Positions 9,850 through 23,400 of a stretch of DNA of 64,000 bases are shown here, piece after piece. The stretch covers positions 26,875,501 to 26,939,500 of the forward strand of contig JBAIAC010000026.1 of NCBI GenBank assembly GCA_037349315.1, given 5' to 3'. This DNA is from Chelydra serpentina. Its lineage: Eukaryota > Chordata > Testudines > Chelydridae. Within the stretch, counting starts at the first letter, position 1; each line of letters begins with the position of its first letter. Made by a program: the position numbers and the translations under genes. The notes beneath the pieces were generated by a model that was given only the letters and a program-made list of their open reading frames with translations, did not search any database and was not told the DNA's origin.

Positions 9850-12800
9850 TGCTGAACAAGATACATATGAGTAACTTCAAATAGGCACCTCCTCATCTCT
9901 CCTAACAGTGTAAATAGAAGTTATCCTGTTTTTTTTCCTTGAAAATACTGACCTTCATTATGTATTATTGAAAGAATTAAACTGCCCTAGACTACTGAAG
10001 TAATTGATCTGTTATACTCACAGGGAGAACATTTGTATACAGTTTGTTACTGAGCACCTCACATAGAGATTATGTTCTACATATTGTGGGAGTTCTGTCA
10101 GCATAGACAATTTAGATTAATTGTAATAAATTGTCACTAAAGCACTCATCTAATATTATGTGAATAAATTTCATTTTCTAACATTATGAAACATCCAGAA
10201 GTATAATAAATTACCTACCTAACCCTTTGAGAATTTTTGCATAATTTACCAAAACAAATTGATTTTAGCAGAAAAGCTACTAATTTACATGGGTAGGAAG
10301 TGGTTTTCTTTAGTGTGATAAATTTAATTTAAATTTCCCTGTTTGCATGAATTCGCTCCAGCAATTCATCACTGCTAGAATTAAACTACAACTGTGTTTT
10401 AATTTAGTAGGCATATAATATATATCTGAATGACAATAACTGCCTTTAAAGATATGGTGTGAAATTTGCAGATGATATGTGCAGAAAATCATAGGAAAGT
10501 TCCCCTTACATATCAAAAACATGTAATGACAGTACTAAAATTGATGTTTTGGGAATGATTTATTGCCTTTAGATCAGGAAAAGCTCTGAAGATTCATCCA
10601 CAGGTTGTCAATTTAATATTTTCACCTTTATGTTTTTGATTATAGTCTATTTACTTACTAAGAGTCATAATATGAGGACTCTGTTGCTCTTGTGCATTAT
10701 GGATCTGAAGATATGTGTGTATATACCAATATATTTGTAAACTATGTATGTCACTCGATACCGAATTCAGTAGGAGCTATGCATTTTAATCCATATCTAT
10801 ATTGTATATAAGTTACATATAAAATTTAAATGCATTATTGGTTCATTTTTATAATTCACTTTTTCTATCAATTGCAAGTTGGTCTAATTTTAATTATTAA
10901 GAGAATTGGGTACTGGCAACCCAAATATCAAAGGGTCCAATTTGCCTTATTCATTAATCTTTGGGCATCTAACTACAGTGAAGGTGACTTGTGGGAGTTC
11001 CAAAAGCAAATCAGTTCAAACTCTGGCAGCCAATGGGAGAACTTGTTTGTGCTAAATGCTCTCATTACTTGTTAATCTTATTGACTGGATTTCTCATCTC
11101 TCCTTGTTATTTTGGAATTATGTTTCAGCCTCATTTGAGGCAGCTCTTGTCAGTATTGCTTGGCAATATTGCCCTTTCAATAGTGGAAGTTAGGTCAGGC
11201 CACCCTACTTTGGGAGGCCCCATTTGTTTGGGGGTTTTGAAGTTAAAAGCAAGGGAAAGCGATAGTGTAAAGTGTATACAGTTATATTTAAAATATACTT
11301 CTCAACTGTCAAACCTGCCAATGTGTGATTCATGCCATGGAAATGTGTGATAAATGACTAATGTAGAACACCTGCGCTTTGTTGTGTTACGCCATAATTG
11401 ACTGATAATAGTTCTTAAATATGAAGCCTGTTTTAATCATGAATTCACACTGTGTGGATTAGTGCAACTAGACATGCCGCAGGGCAGAGCCAAAACCATT
11501 TTTGCAAGTGGACAAGGAGCAGGAGCCAACAGAAAGAACACAGTAGCTGAAGGCCAGCTCTGTTCCAGCCTTCCCTTTGCTGTGCTGTCAAAATGGTATC
11601 AGCTTTACTCTGCTCCCTCCATACACACACACAGCTTCTATACTGGAGATCTCCTCTCAGCTCCTGTCAGTTCTTCTCACTCCTTGCAGGCCTCTCTCGG
11701 ATTCTTGGTGAGGAGGGGAAGGAAGAAGGCAGTGGACTGGGTGGGGGGTCCAAAGTTGTGGACCAGTAGCCCCTCTCCTGAGGAGCTGCACGTGACCATA
11801 CATTGCATGGGTCTAGGGCTGAACCAGTTGCAGTGCAGAACGTACTACATAGTGTAAAACAGCTGGGAGTTCTGGTTTACACCATGTCCTTAAACAATGA
11901 GAGATTTGCTACCAGTGTGCATTTGAAAGTCATAACTTGGAAGTTAACTGTCTGGTATATGCATCAATGTTCAACTTTTAACAGTTTGAGACTATGGAGC
12001 TGACCTTGACATTGTTAAGCACACCCCTTGGTTTTACTGCAAAATTAGTTTTCCTGTTTGGGGGTACTGCTGCCTGGTTTTTTTTTAGACTATTTGTTGA
12101 AATGCAACACACCCAAGTCCACAAGAAATGTAGGGATAAGAAGAGATGTTCTTCCTTCTCTGCCTTGGAAAGAGGACAAAAGAGGTTGCTATATTTTAAG
12201 TAATACTAGCTCTCAGGTTTGATAATTTTCTCAAATCTTTTCCATCAACGAAGAAAATAAGGAAGCAAAACTTTCTGGCAAGAAAAACAGAGAAAGAAAT
12301 TGAAAAGTAAAATAAAAGCCTCACTCATAGTCTCTTCCACATAGAACCTTTGCCACTGTTCATCTCTGCTACGGTTCACTGCTGACACAGCCACCTTTGC
12401 TACCTCTTGCTGCCACCTCTACCTCTAGCTATGTGGCCATTTTCTGAGGTTCCACCATTGAGGCCACTTCTTAATGATTTCAGCTCTTAGTGATTTCACT
12501 TGCTGGTGGAGAATTTCACTACTGCTGCTGCATCCTCTTTCACTGCCACACTATCCCCACGCCAGGTGTATGGTTTAGCACCATAGACCAGTTTAGCAGT
12601 AGTGATAACTGAGCAGAAGCAAGGACTCTAAATTGAATGTGATCAGCTCACTCTTTAATCGCTGAAGAGGGAGTGGCAAGTGCTATCTAGGACTCTTTAA
12701 ACAAAGTCCATACCAGCAGGAAGAAACATCCATCCCCAACACCTCTGACCTTTGCTTGGATTTGGCATCACTACCCACTCTTTAGTGAGTGAGGTTAAAG

Positions 12801-13455
12801 TTTGGTGATCCCCTTCTGTCAGTGCGTGTTAAGCACAGTTCTGCTGCCCTTTATTCATACAATAATGATAACATTTCATTACCCCTATATTCAAGAGTAA
12901 AGTGAATTTTAACCCAAAACAGCAAAAATTGACCACTTTGACAAAACAGGTCTGTCTGCTGATCACCTAGACCAAATAGGTGTGTCTATGAAAATATGTC
13001 TGCTCCTGAGGGCTCCTTCTCTGGTTCATCAATAGAAGGCAGAGGGAAGCTCATTCAGACCCTTGCTTACATATATACATATACATATACAGATAAAAAT
13101 CACACTGATATAAAAAATACATACATAATTCTAAAACAGATAAAACAAATGTTTCTGCACCCTATACAATATGCTTTGATACTTGGGAGTAAAATTACCA
13201 TATTTAGTGTGTAGTATATACACTATGAAAAGAAACAAATTCTGCAGGAAGCATCCTGTGTCTAATGAGTGTCCTCTGTTGAGTATCTCTAGGTAGGGAA
13301 AGAGGAAACCTATAGTATTTATGGCTTAATCAATTAGACCCTTGCAGCATAATTCAATTGTGATGATACTGTAACAGTTCTATATTTATTTAGTATTGGA
13401 CTTATAAAGAAATCTGTCATTTGCATACTTTTCTCAGCTAAGCACTAGACTAATA
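9850..13455. other. unannotated AT-rich stretch
   Basis: About 3.6 kb with no supported gene. The open frames near 10991-11350 and 11462-11857 have no domain character. A TACATA-rich run lies at about 13068-13091. Confidence 0.5.
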
Positions 13456-13636
13456 GGATCATAGAATATCAGGGTTGGAAGGGACCTTAGTAGGTCATCT
13501 AGTCCAACCCCCTGCTCAAAGCAGGACCAATCCCCAATTTTTGCCCTAGATCCCTAAGTGGCTCCCTCAAGGATTGAACTCACAACCCTGGGTTTAGCAG
13601 GCCAATGCTCAAACCACTGAGCTATCCCTCCCCCCC
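13456..13636 (-). mobile_element. Cry-type SINE, copy 2
   Basis: Same structure and orientation as the copy at 651-830. The tRNA-like head with A and B boxes is at the high-coordinate end on the minus strand, and the CR1-type tail (TTCTATGATCC on the minus strand) is at the low end. The two copies differ at only a few positions, so they belong to the same or closely related subfamilies. Confidence 0.88.
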
Positions 13637-13960
13637 ACTGAATTAAAACTACAAAGGGCATTGACAATATTTGATTCCTTTAATGAACGAGGAAACAGAT
13701 TTGGTACACATTGTGCCTATACTTTCTTGTCTTTTATATGCCTCAAATTGTGCTCCTCCTATGTAGTCAATGAGAAGAAGGGAAATTGAAACCTCTCTTG
13801 AAAATGCACTTATGTTTGTGGATTCTACATGCATTCAACAATTTCTGATTTACATCTGTATAATTATTCAGACAAAAGGTAAATGCTAAAGAGGCCAGAG
13901 GAAATTTTATCTCAGAGCACACCTATCTGATCCTCACAGGATTCATATTTAATGTAGTGC

Positions 13961-14215
13961 ATGCATTGTTTGAACTCTGCTGCTTATTACGTTATGCATA
14001 TGCATTAGATGTAATGCTGTTGATAGCAGACTTGACTTTTTCATTGCTGCTTTGAGTTCAAGGGTGAAACTCTCATAGCCATTTATTTAGATTGTAAACT
14101 TTGTAGACCAGGAATTATCTTTCTGTTCTGTGTTTTTACACTGCTTAGCACCGTGGGATCCTGGTCTATGACAGTAGACACTAGGTACTACTGCAATACA
14201 AATAATGCATAATAA
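13961..14215 (+). repeat. Ancient dispersed repeat, copy 1
   Basis: The part at 13978-14101 is clearly similar to 15359-15479, by eye about 80%. The following part (TGTAAACT...CTGTTCTGTGTTTTTACACTGCTTAGCACCG) resembles a widespread amniote repeat with the theme 'GTACAGCACCTAGCACAATGGGG' and ends in an A/T-rich tail (AATACAAATAATGCATAATAAT). Family name not determined. Confidence 0.55.
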
Positions 14216-14405
14216 TTCTAAATCACAAACAGGCTAGTAACTGACTGTATATATTTATTTATACCCTTCAACCCCTCTGCCAATGTAGCTGTAACTTCTT
14301 TCCACCCTCACTTCACTACCCTCAGACTCATCTAAAATGGTCCTTTCTATCGTCTCTTAATACTAGCTCTTACTTCCCTTCCTTACCCTAATTTTCCCAT
14401 TATCT

Positions 14406-15001
14406 TGTGATGGGGCAGTCACCCCACATTACCCCTGGAGGAGTTATATAGGCAAAAGAGGCCAATTAGCCATAGGCTGCAGCTGGGAGGGAGCTGGGAC
14501 ACTGAGGCTTAATTGGGGATGAAGCTCACCTGGGCAGAAACAAGCAGGATTTCTATAAAGTCAAGGAGCTGATCCTAAAGAAGGGAAATGTTAGTGTTGA
14601 GGAAATCTCTAGCCACATGCCCTGAGACAAGGGGTGGGAAGAGAGAGCACAAGCATGAGCTTATAATAGGTAGTGTAGGAATCAGCTCAGGGAAGGAGCA
14701 GTAAGGGCTGGAAAAATACAGCCCTAAAATACAGGGTTGTGGGTCCTAGTATTCTAGGGACTGGATGTTCCTATAAGCCACTTCAGGAGTGGCATTCTAG
14801 GGGCAGCCTAATTAGGGACTGTCTGGACAGTTTGGGAGGAGACTTTGATACAATCCTGGAAAGGCAGGGAACTTCAATATGACTTGGCTGGAAGATTAAG
14901 CTATGAAGAGGAAATCACTGCAGCTCCAGGGTCATGAGCAGGGTTGTATCCCCAGATGGGTTACTAGAAGGCACCAGAGCAGTAAGGTACCCTGCTGCAC
15001 A
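14406..15001. mobile_element. Solo-LTR-like element, 596 bp
   Basis: It begins TGTGATGGGG and ends CTGCTGCACA, giving TG...CA termini. The 5 bp on either side are TATCT (14401-14405) and TCTCT (15002-15006), a 4-of-5 match consistent with a decayed target duplication. No internal retroviral genes adjoin it, so recombination between two LTRs is the simplest origin. It is probably from an endogenous retrovirus or Gypsy-type element; the strand is not resolved. Confidence 0.6.
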
Positions 15002-15006
15002 TCTCT

Positions 15007-15349
15007 ATAGGAACAAATCATTCCCTATATTTTAGAATATATTGCAACCTACATCTGCCTCTGTAGTACCTTTGGTTTCTCTAGTTTAATTATGTGACCT
15101 GATGGACTCTGGGACCTGATATGCCCATTTTACACTGAAGGAAGAAGTAAGAACATTATTATTCAAAACAAGTGATTCACTTCTGAAATTCCTCTCTGGT
15201 TATGCCAAAATTTTGCCAGGCATTTCTGCCAAACTATGAACATCACAAATGTTAGGAAAACTTGGAGAAAATGTGGTTCTGTTACAGAAATCATGTCAAG
15301 TTGAACACCGGGGTGTGTTCAGGGCATAATCCCTTCCTGAGCCACCTGA
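15007..15349. other. unannotated stretch
   Basis: No gene or recognised repeat. Confidence 0.45.
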
Positions 15350-15480
15350 TATGCATTTTGCTGCTTACATCATGCATATGTATTGGATGTAATGGTATTG
15401 ATAGCACACTTACCTTTTTTGCTGCTCCTTTGAGTTTGAGTGTGACTCTCATGGCCGTTTATTTAAATTGTAAGCTCAGG
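15350..15480 (+). repeat. Ancient dispersed repeat, copy 2
   Basis: Similar in sequence and orientation to 13978-14101, sharing GCTGCTT, TGCATATG, GGATGTAATG/AGATGTAATG, TTGATAGCA, CTCTCAT and TTTATTTA in the same order. Similarity stops after TGTAAGCT, where copy 1 continues into a recognisable tail. Confidence 0.55.
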
Positions 15481-16942
15481 GAGAGAGCAGTCTGCCCTCT
15501 CCTGTTGAATCGGGTAATCTATTTCCCCACAATGTGAGTTGCTATTGCATGGGATTAGGGCTCAGATGCAACCAGTAGGCATCCATGTACTACACTTATT
15601 CTTCAGAATCTCAAATGTCATTAGAAACAGAAGTGTCTAGGTGTTATAGTTATGAACGGAATACAATCAATCTGAGATGAATCTGTAGAGGGCTGGGAAC
15701 AACAGCGATGAGGGGTACAACTGCACCATTTTGTCTCAGTAAGATGTTAACTTAAATGCCCAGTGGTGGTGCTTTGGCTATTTTGTTCACTATTTCATTC
15801 CTCATATACAAAAGGGAGCAGGAAGGTCACAGATCTGTACAATGGTGCTGCAAGTAGGTGGCATTTTGTAGAGAGCACCACTCTTTCCTCTTCTCCCCAC
15901 GGTCAAGTAGAAGCCAAACCCATGAGCATATTCAAGCCCCACTAAGGGGGAGCCAAATTACAACACCATTATATTTTGAAGATCTGCACAATCTATTGGG
16001 TGTAGCTTTTCATGTTGGTGACTTCATGGGTAAAGCTTATTTTGTGGGTGGAGTCTGGAAGACCACAACTATTTTTTCTCCCATCTGACCCCTATAGCAC
16101 CAATGTGGAATCCAGAGGTAGCGTCATGGATTTATATTTTCTTTCCCATTGGATGACTTACAGCTCACTTCCCTCCACACTTATGGATAGAGCTCATATC
16201 TTCCCAGACACTCACCTACCCATAGGTATGTGAAGACATGTCACAGTCTGGAACTAAACATATGTGGAATGTTACTTGAAACTTGGTTTTTATGCAAAAA
16301 TATTTGAGTTTGAAGTCAGTGTCTTTTAGCATAAATTGTTGACTCTAATGGTCACATTCTTTGTTTTATCTAGAATATGTAAACTAATGCATTATTGTTG
16401 CATCTTTTATCCCCAGTTTCTACAGTAATCCTTCTGATTAATGATCCTGATTTAAACATTGTTACACTTAACATCTACTGATATTTTACTTTCTGCATTT
16501 TAGCATTCAGAATTGCTTAAATGAAACATGTTCAATCTTTTAAATGACGATAATAGTTCTTATTATACCAACCTGCAGGACTTCCATTCTGCTGTATTTT
16601 GAAACATTATAGCCTACTATGGTGTAATCATTAGCATAGTGTTAAAAATACTCTTGATCTTTCTCAGAAAGTTCATCAAAAATGAATTTTTGTTTGGAAA
16701 CAGAACTGTTTCCCAAGGGAATATCTGTTCTTCTCATCATTGAACATTGGCAACAGTAATTGCATAACTCTTCTAACACACTAACTCTCTGCTTCTCTCA
16801 TGCTGTTTGTACTTGGCTAAACAATATCCACCAAGGTTTTGGTCTGTTGTTGTATTTGCAATTCTTAGCATAATTCTTGACCATAAAGATCATATTCACC
16901 TTTTGGAAATACTAGCCAGCCTTCTAAATTGGTACTCTAGAG
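15481..16942. other. unannotated stretch
   Basis: No supported gene. The short frames between 15763 and 16233 look like chance. Confidence 0.45.
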
Positions 16943-17279
16943 TAGGGATGGTCAAACCTATTGACCTGCCAAGCCAAATACAACAATCTTCAGAAGTTTG
17001 AGAACAAGGGTGCACCTGCCGGGGCTCAGGGCTTCAGCAGGAGTGGGGCTGAAAACCCCAAGCCCTGGCATGTACGTCCCATGGGCCTGAAACCCCAAAA
17101 CTCTCCTCTTTGCTGGGCAGAAGCCCATATCCCACCACCCTACTGCAAGGCAGAGGTTGTGAGCTCCCCCCGCAGTCTGTTAAGTGGAGAATGGGGGGAG
17201 GTGAGGGGGAGGGTCTGCAAGCCACACTTTAATGGTAAAAGAGCCACATGTGGCTCATGGGCCAGTTTGGCCACCCCTG
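16943..17279. mobile_element. Non-autonomous hAT-type element, 337 bp
   Basis: The left end TAGGGATGGTCAAAC pairs with the right end, read on the minus strand as CAGGGGTGGCCAAAC. The flanking 8-mers CTCTAGAG (16935-16942) and ATCTAGAA (17280-17287) match at 6 of 8 positions, as expected of an old hAT target duplication. The element shares its ends and the internal motif GAGCCACATGTGGCTC with the one at 63178-63557. No transposase is encoded. Confidence 0.8.
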
Positions 17280-17287
17280 ATCTAGAA

Positions 17288-18199
17288 TATATTGATAATG
17301 TCATAACAATGGCTTTTGAAAACTCTACCTGCCATATATTCCCCATAAAGGAATAAATGCTTTTAAAATTAAATGTTACCATGTTCTGCCTTTGTTCATA
17401 ATCAGAAATGGTCTCTTGCCATTTTTACACTTCAATAGTCAACCCCAGTTTGACAGAGAATTTTTACCAAGTAACCAACCTGCTGCAGGAAATAGTATGT
17501 TGCCTAGATACAGATAGCGGCATGAACTGTAGAATAATATTTTTCATGCATCTAATTCTTAATCGTCCTACAATAATAATGAAGCTAATGATGCTACATG
17601 GTATTAATACATGAATATACAATCAATATATTCTCCAGAAAATCAGAATTGTGTTTTGCTTTCATTTACATAGCATAATGCATGACATTCTCTGGAAGAG
17701 AGCTGTTAAGTTGATTTGTCATAATAGTAGTAGTGTATTACCTCTCAATGCTAGGTTCTTACCTACCCAAAGGAGAATGAGGAAGATGATTCAGAAAACT
17801 CAAAAGATGGTAGAGCATCTCCTTTCTACTGATTCTAGTAACTGGGGGGCTTTGTATTTAGGAGGCTGGAGAAGCTTACTCTTGCAAAGTAGGACAGATA
17901 TTGAATTACAAGCCAGGTGTTTCCAATAGATCCCCTGCTTGTCTTTGTTTACATTCAGTAGCAGAGGGATAAAAATATACAGACAAATATTAACCCTCCT
18001 CAGAGAACTCATAGAAGAGGCCAGTTCTTGTCACCGCTCATCGAAGAAGAGAATTTCAGGAGTTCTTTACCTCTTTTTGAATTCTGGGAACCTCCCTCTT
18101 TCCCCTGATCACCATCTTGCATTTATACATATCTCCTGAATCTTCAGTCAACATTTCTTCTTCCACACTTCCTACTTATATAACTTCTGGGGGAGGGAG
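17288..18199. other. unannotated AT-rich stretch
   Basis: No gene or recognised repeat. Confidence 0.45.
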
Positions 18200-18730
18200 G
18201 GCCTTTACATTCAAACCATGTTCTTCAAACAGGTGCCCACTCTGATATATTTACCAATTCCTCTTTGCTGTCAACCCAAATGGCCAGATCATCAGCATAC
18301 ATTAGTTTTCTTTCTCTATAGGCTTGGTTCTCTTACTAATTAACTCCATAACTAGGATGAAAAGAGAAGTGGACGCGGCACATTGCCTTGTCCCAATCTC
18401 ATGATTACGTCCAAACTCTCTCTGAAATTCCATGTTTTGCTACCACCTTAACTCTTGATCCTTGATACAACTCCTCTATCATCTCTACTTCTTGAAGTCC
18501 CCCTCCCATCCATCTCAACACTCCAAACACCAGTTTCCACAAAACCAATTCATATGCTTTCCCAAGATCAATAAATGCTACATAGCAGCTATGCCCTCCA
18601 GTTATGGTTCTTTCAAACTTCTGTCTCGCTGCAAATATTGCACCTATAATACTTCTCTTCCTAAAACTTGTTGATCCTCTCCCTTGCCTCCAAACCCCTC
18701 TCAAAGACTTTGAGAAGCTGGCTTAACAAG
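18200..18730 (-). pseudogene. Non-LTR retrotransposon reverse transcriptase relic
   Basis: On the minus strand the frame at 18405-18704 reads RKRSIIGAIFAARQ and then YVAFIDLGKAYELV, which matches reverse-transcriptase blocks where FxDLxKAYD is the first catalytic-aspartate region; the terminal Asp is Glu here. Further on, in another frame, YADDLAI (YADD codons at 18288-18299) is the catalytic block, so at least one frameshift separates them. The fragment covers only the palm part of an RT and has no start or endonuclease. It resembles RTE-like more than CR1 LINEs, but the clade is unresolved. It is dead. Confidence 0.8.
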
Positions 18731-20343
18731 GGGATACCCCAATAGGTGTTTAGATCATTTGTATAACCATCTTAAATTTAAGCAGCAAGAGAACTTTTTG
18801 GCCATATGACTCCTTCCTTCTGCTCCCTTGTTTCTATTTTGAATAGACCAGATTTCCATACTAGTGATTTCAGGCCTAGCTTTCCAGCCTGCGCAACTTT
18901 AAAACTCTTTCTCTGACTGATTCCGGAAACTCAGAATGAAGCTCACATCATCCCCCAGGGATCACTCGTGAATCTCATGTCATATACAGTTACTGAGCTA
19001 TTACACTGCCTGCCTCTCTGCACCAGGGAAGAGGCAACAAGGGAGAGGTTGCAGAATATAGCCACTTTTCAGCACACTAACATTTCTGCAAAAGCCCTTA
19101 CTGTAAAATCTGAGAAACCTTTTAAAACAATTAGACCGAAGTGGGACTATGCGTGGTGCCAGATTTTTGTATAGTAACAGACTATGGAATGGTGCAGTGT
19201 GAGTGGCCTGCTGTATGTGTGGATACCTCATCATTCCCTTTGGGACAATATGCACCCCACGAGAGCTGTCCCCAAGAACAGGGACTATGATTGTCCATGA
19301 TTCTTGTAAAGGGCGGGACTGGAAAAAGAAATGTCCTAGTTCCCACAGCTCTTTCCCACCATATGCTGCACAAGATCTAAAGGCAAACCTGACCGCAAAT
19401 AAACAAGAATCTGTATGGAAAATAAACTTGGAATTGCGGAATTAGATAGCACATCAATGTCTTTAGCCCAAGTATTCTACAGAGAATGAAGCATGACAGA
19501 TGTTAGAGCTTCGCAATTTCAAACCTCTGTCTTAAGAGTCAGACAGGATTTAGTGTGAGGGCAGAAAACAGGATATCGTCTGCACTAGATTAAAAAGATC
19601 AGCTAGGTAATGGGGAAGAAAATAGGGAAAACGCTCTAATTTAGGATTAAATTTGAGATTTCTTTTTATTATTGATGGTAAATAAGTTATCAGAGTTGGA
19701 AAAGCAAGGTGGTAACATTTTAATACAGAAGATTGCTCTGTAGAATTTTGTATTAAATATTTCTTTTAATTTATTTGTGAAATTTGAGAGTTCAGTTCAT
19801 AGAGAACTTCAATAGGCACATCTTGAGGTAAGAAATAGTGCTCAGTAGAGCAATGCCATGGCAAGATAAGGGATGATTTTAAACAGCCTTCAGTAATGCG
19901 TTGGAGATGGGTAACAAAGCTCTGTTAAATAATTTGATCATTAGAACACTCTTGACAAGCCAGCTGACCTCTTTAAAAGCCTGCCAAACTCAGAAGCTGA
20001 AGAATGAGAATAAGAAACGATTAGCAACAAATGACAAGACAGTTTGTTCTTTCTGAAATCTGCCTAAGAATTTTAAGAAACCAGTTTAAGTTACTGATTT
20101 AGTGGTGAGGGGAGAGGAAGAAAAAATATTGTGTGATGGGATTTGCAATAAAGCCATTGGGGCAATGGGAAGTCACCATTTAATTTCTTTAACTACAGGG
20201 AAATACTTGCAGCACGGGTCTGTGATCATTGCTAGCAGAAATGAATCAATAAATAGTCTCTCACAAATGTTGATTTCTTGTGCCTTACTGTTTTTATGCC
20301 CCTATCACAGAGACAACCCCCATCTTCTATGAAAAATAGCAGA
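18731..20343. other. unannotated stretch
   Basis: No supported gene or repeat. Confidence 0.45.
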
Positions 20344-20415
20344 TGTGAAATCTTAACCCCATTGAAGTCAATGGGAACTTTACCATAGATTTCATTGGAC
20401 CCAGGATTTCACCCA
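20344..20415. repeat. Short palindromic repeat, GAAGTCAATGG family
   Basis: TGTGAAATCTTAACCCC and CCCAGGATTTCACCC form outer inverted ends around CATTGAAGTCAATGGG. The inner motif is itself palindromic (TTGAAGTCAA-like). Same type as 9774-9844. Confidence 0.5.
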
Positions 20416-23400
20416 TGGTAGGAATAGTCAGCAATGAGCACCTAGTATTGTCAACATGGGCAGCAACTGACGTATCAGGTTTTGGTGTTTTGGCAGACGT
20501 TATATATTTAAGCAAAGAGGAAAAAAACAGAGCTATATGTAAGTAGGTGAATCCTGAGAACTTAGCATCACATAAACCTCCAGGAAAAACTTCATCTCTT
20601 CTGTTATTGAACTAAGATTCCCACTATTCAGCAGCTCAGAAATCCTTAAGCTCCCTCTTTTCTTCCTTAGACTTCTTTATTCTTCCTTTTTCCTTCCTTT
20701 ATTTTCTATATCCCTCTTGGTTAGATCAGGAATATGATGACCTGGTCATAATATAGCAGACAGTGATATCCATTTGTACAGAAACCCTTTTAGGAAAGAA
20801 AAGACTCTGAGTTAGCATCTGTTGATCCTGCTCTGAAATCAAGGATATTTGCTGTAATTCATCTGGGAACAACAGTTTTAATTGCTTTACAATAACTTAT
20901 TGGTTTTTACTACCTTTGGGAAGCCTAATAATTTAATCAGTCTCAAACAACTTGTCCATCTCATGAAATTATCAAGATCCTTAAGATATTAATGATTTAA
21001 CGGTTAATTTTCTGCTTGTCATTTTTGTGTTACTTACAACTCCTCTTATCAGGCCTTATTAAGACTTAAATGATTTGAGACTTCTTATTTGAAATTAGTC
21101 AAATCCTAGCTTCAGTTTAGTCAACCTGGATGACTAAATATCTAATTTTCCTGGTTATAGCTTTGAGTGGGTGCATAATGGATGATACAGAGACTAATAA
21201 AGATAAAGTCCTTTCCATTTCTGAAACCCCTTGTTGACAACCTGGATGTAGAAGATGGCACTGAGTCGGTCTAAAATCCTGATGAAGCAAAATGTGTTGG
21301 AGACTAACTCTTCCTTTCTCTTCTGTTACATCACTGTTTAAATATATCATTCCAGGTTCGTCCCTGAGATAACTCAGTTGAAGATGGCATAGTGCACCTG
21401 CAGTGGATTTAACATTATGTTAAGGTTTTTGCTCTGTAGACAACATATAAATACGTACAACAGATGTGTTTAATTGTAGGTCGATGTGTAGGACTTGAAT
21501 TGCCCAATTTACCATCAGTCAATCAACTGTGGTCCCCTTCCATAGCTGAACTTCAACACTCATCTGTTTAAAATAGCTGATTTGACACACTCCTATATTT
21601 ATATTTATATTCATTCCTTATACTATGAGTGTTAGAAAAGCAAGCGGAACAATAATAATAAAAAAACCTCCCCCCCCAAACCCCCCCCCCCAAAACCTGG
21701 AAGTTATTTCTATTCAGACTATGTGAACAGGACAAAATCTGTATGAGATCATGTTGGACAAGAGTGTGGCTGACCAGGGAACAGGAAGGGGGGCAAAGGT
21801 GCAAGGAGCCTTCTCTATGGTAATCTTCAGGCAGTATATGTGGAGCTTTCCACAACTGCAAATACTGCACCCTTCAGTGCTCAGGCCATGCCCTGTTGGG
21901 AAAGAGAACCCTCCAAATGGGGTGGGAAGGAGCTAGGATAATGATCCTTGTCCCTCTCTGCTTCAGCCAGTTAACCTGGTTGGCCATGCACAAGGCAGTA
22001 TGCTTAAGCCCCTAAGGTGTAATGCCTTCTGGTGCATTCAGCACTGTCCCCTTCCAAAGGCTGTACCTATCGAGGCATAAACAAGTTAATCTATAATAAT
22101 TGTATACTAAACCCTATCCCGTTTTAGGAATTTGAGACTGGGTACACAATACGGGCATGATGCTGAGCACCAGATCCCTTTACTGACCTTGAGCAGTACC
22201 TTACTCTTAGGCAGTTCTGTTGAAGTTAATGAGAATATCCAGGGAGTCTAGCTGTATGAATAGTTATCTATTTCCCTGACTTTGTTGCTATTTCAGTCCT
22301 TAAAAACAAAACAAACTTGTCTATTGGCTTTACTGTCTAGTCCATACTGTAGTTATAAATTTATACATCAAATTGAACACAAATCAATAAATAATTAACA
22401 GTTGTCAATTCCATTTTTGCTCATTAAAGTGATTCCTCGCTTTCAGTTCATTTTCTTTGTCAATGACATGTAGCAAGATCAGCTTTTTTTTTTTAATTAA
22501 CTGTCATTTATTTATCAAGAAGATATTTATGCAACAGCTCTTGGCAGGGTAATGTTAATAGTTTATGCCTGTATATAAATCCTAACAGAAGTCTATGAAT
22601 TTAGATTTTAGCATATGATTGTTTTATATTTGCATCCATCTTGCTAGCTATTGTGTTTTTAGGGACTTACTTTACATTATTTTGTAAAGGAAACTGATTT
22701 GCATTTTAATAAGAAAAGAAAGTGAACTAAACTGGAAACTGACTGTAGGATAACTGCAAGGTCAAAACTTCTGCAGACTGCTAAGGCTAAGGGATGGGGT
22801 AAATAAAAAGTTCAGATATGGCCCATGATTAAAGGTGAATAGTTCTATAGTGACAAATTCTTTGAGGAGGTATCTGAATTGAGTTGATAGACTCAGCCCA
22901 GTTCCTAATAGCCAAATCACCAACCGGACAATCAATTTACTCTATTTGCAGTCTCCTCAAAGAGACTAGTAACTTAATGATCATGGACAGTAAACTACCC
23001 TCTCAAATTAACGGTGGAACCTCTTATCTCGCATTTGAGACATGTTAACGGATGAATGTGTAGAATGCTTGAACTGCTACTGCTCATGCTGAAAGGAAAT
23101 CACCACTACCTGTGAGAGAGTGAGGTGATACATACAGAAGAGTCAAATATAGGAGCTCTCTGTAGTATCCAAACTATTACATTGCTCTCTTTTACCATGT
23201 TATTTTTAAGCTGTTTAGATACTTCTGTGATAAGTGCCTTACAAATACAAAAGCTAGATATAGCAGTGTCAGCATTTGAGTAATAAATTCCTACTTTTGA
23301 AGTGCTCACATGTTCATAATAAAAAAAACTGTACAAGATAGTTTGAGACCAGTAAATACTCTTTTAATATAATTTGGGGGGAAATTTCTTCCTTTAAAAA

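Noticed and set aside
13961..15480. Paired segments as the two LTRs of one retroelement
   Set aside because: They lack TG...CA ends and target duplications, and the sequence between them is an independent LTR-like element.
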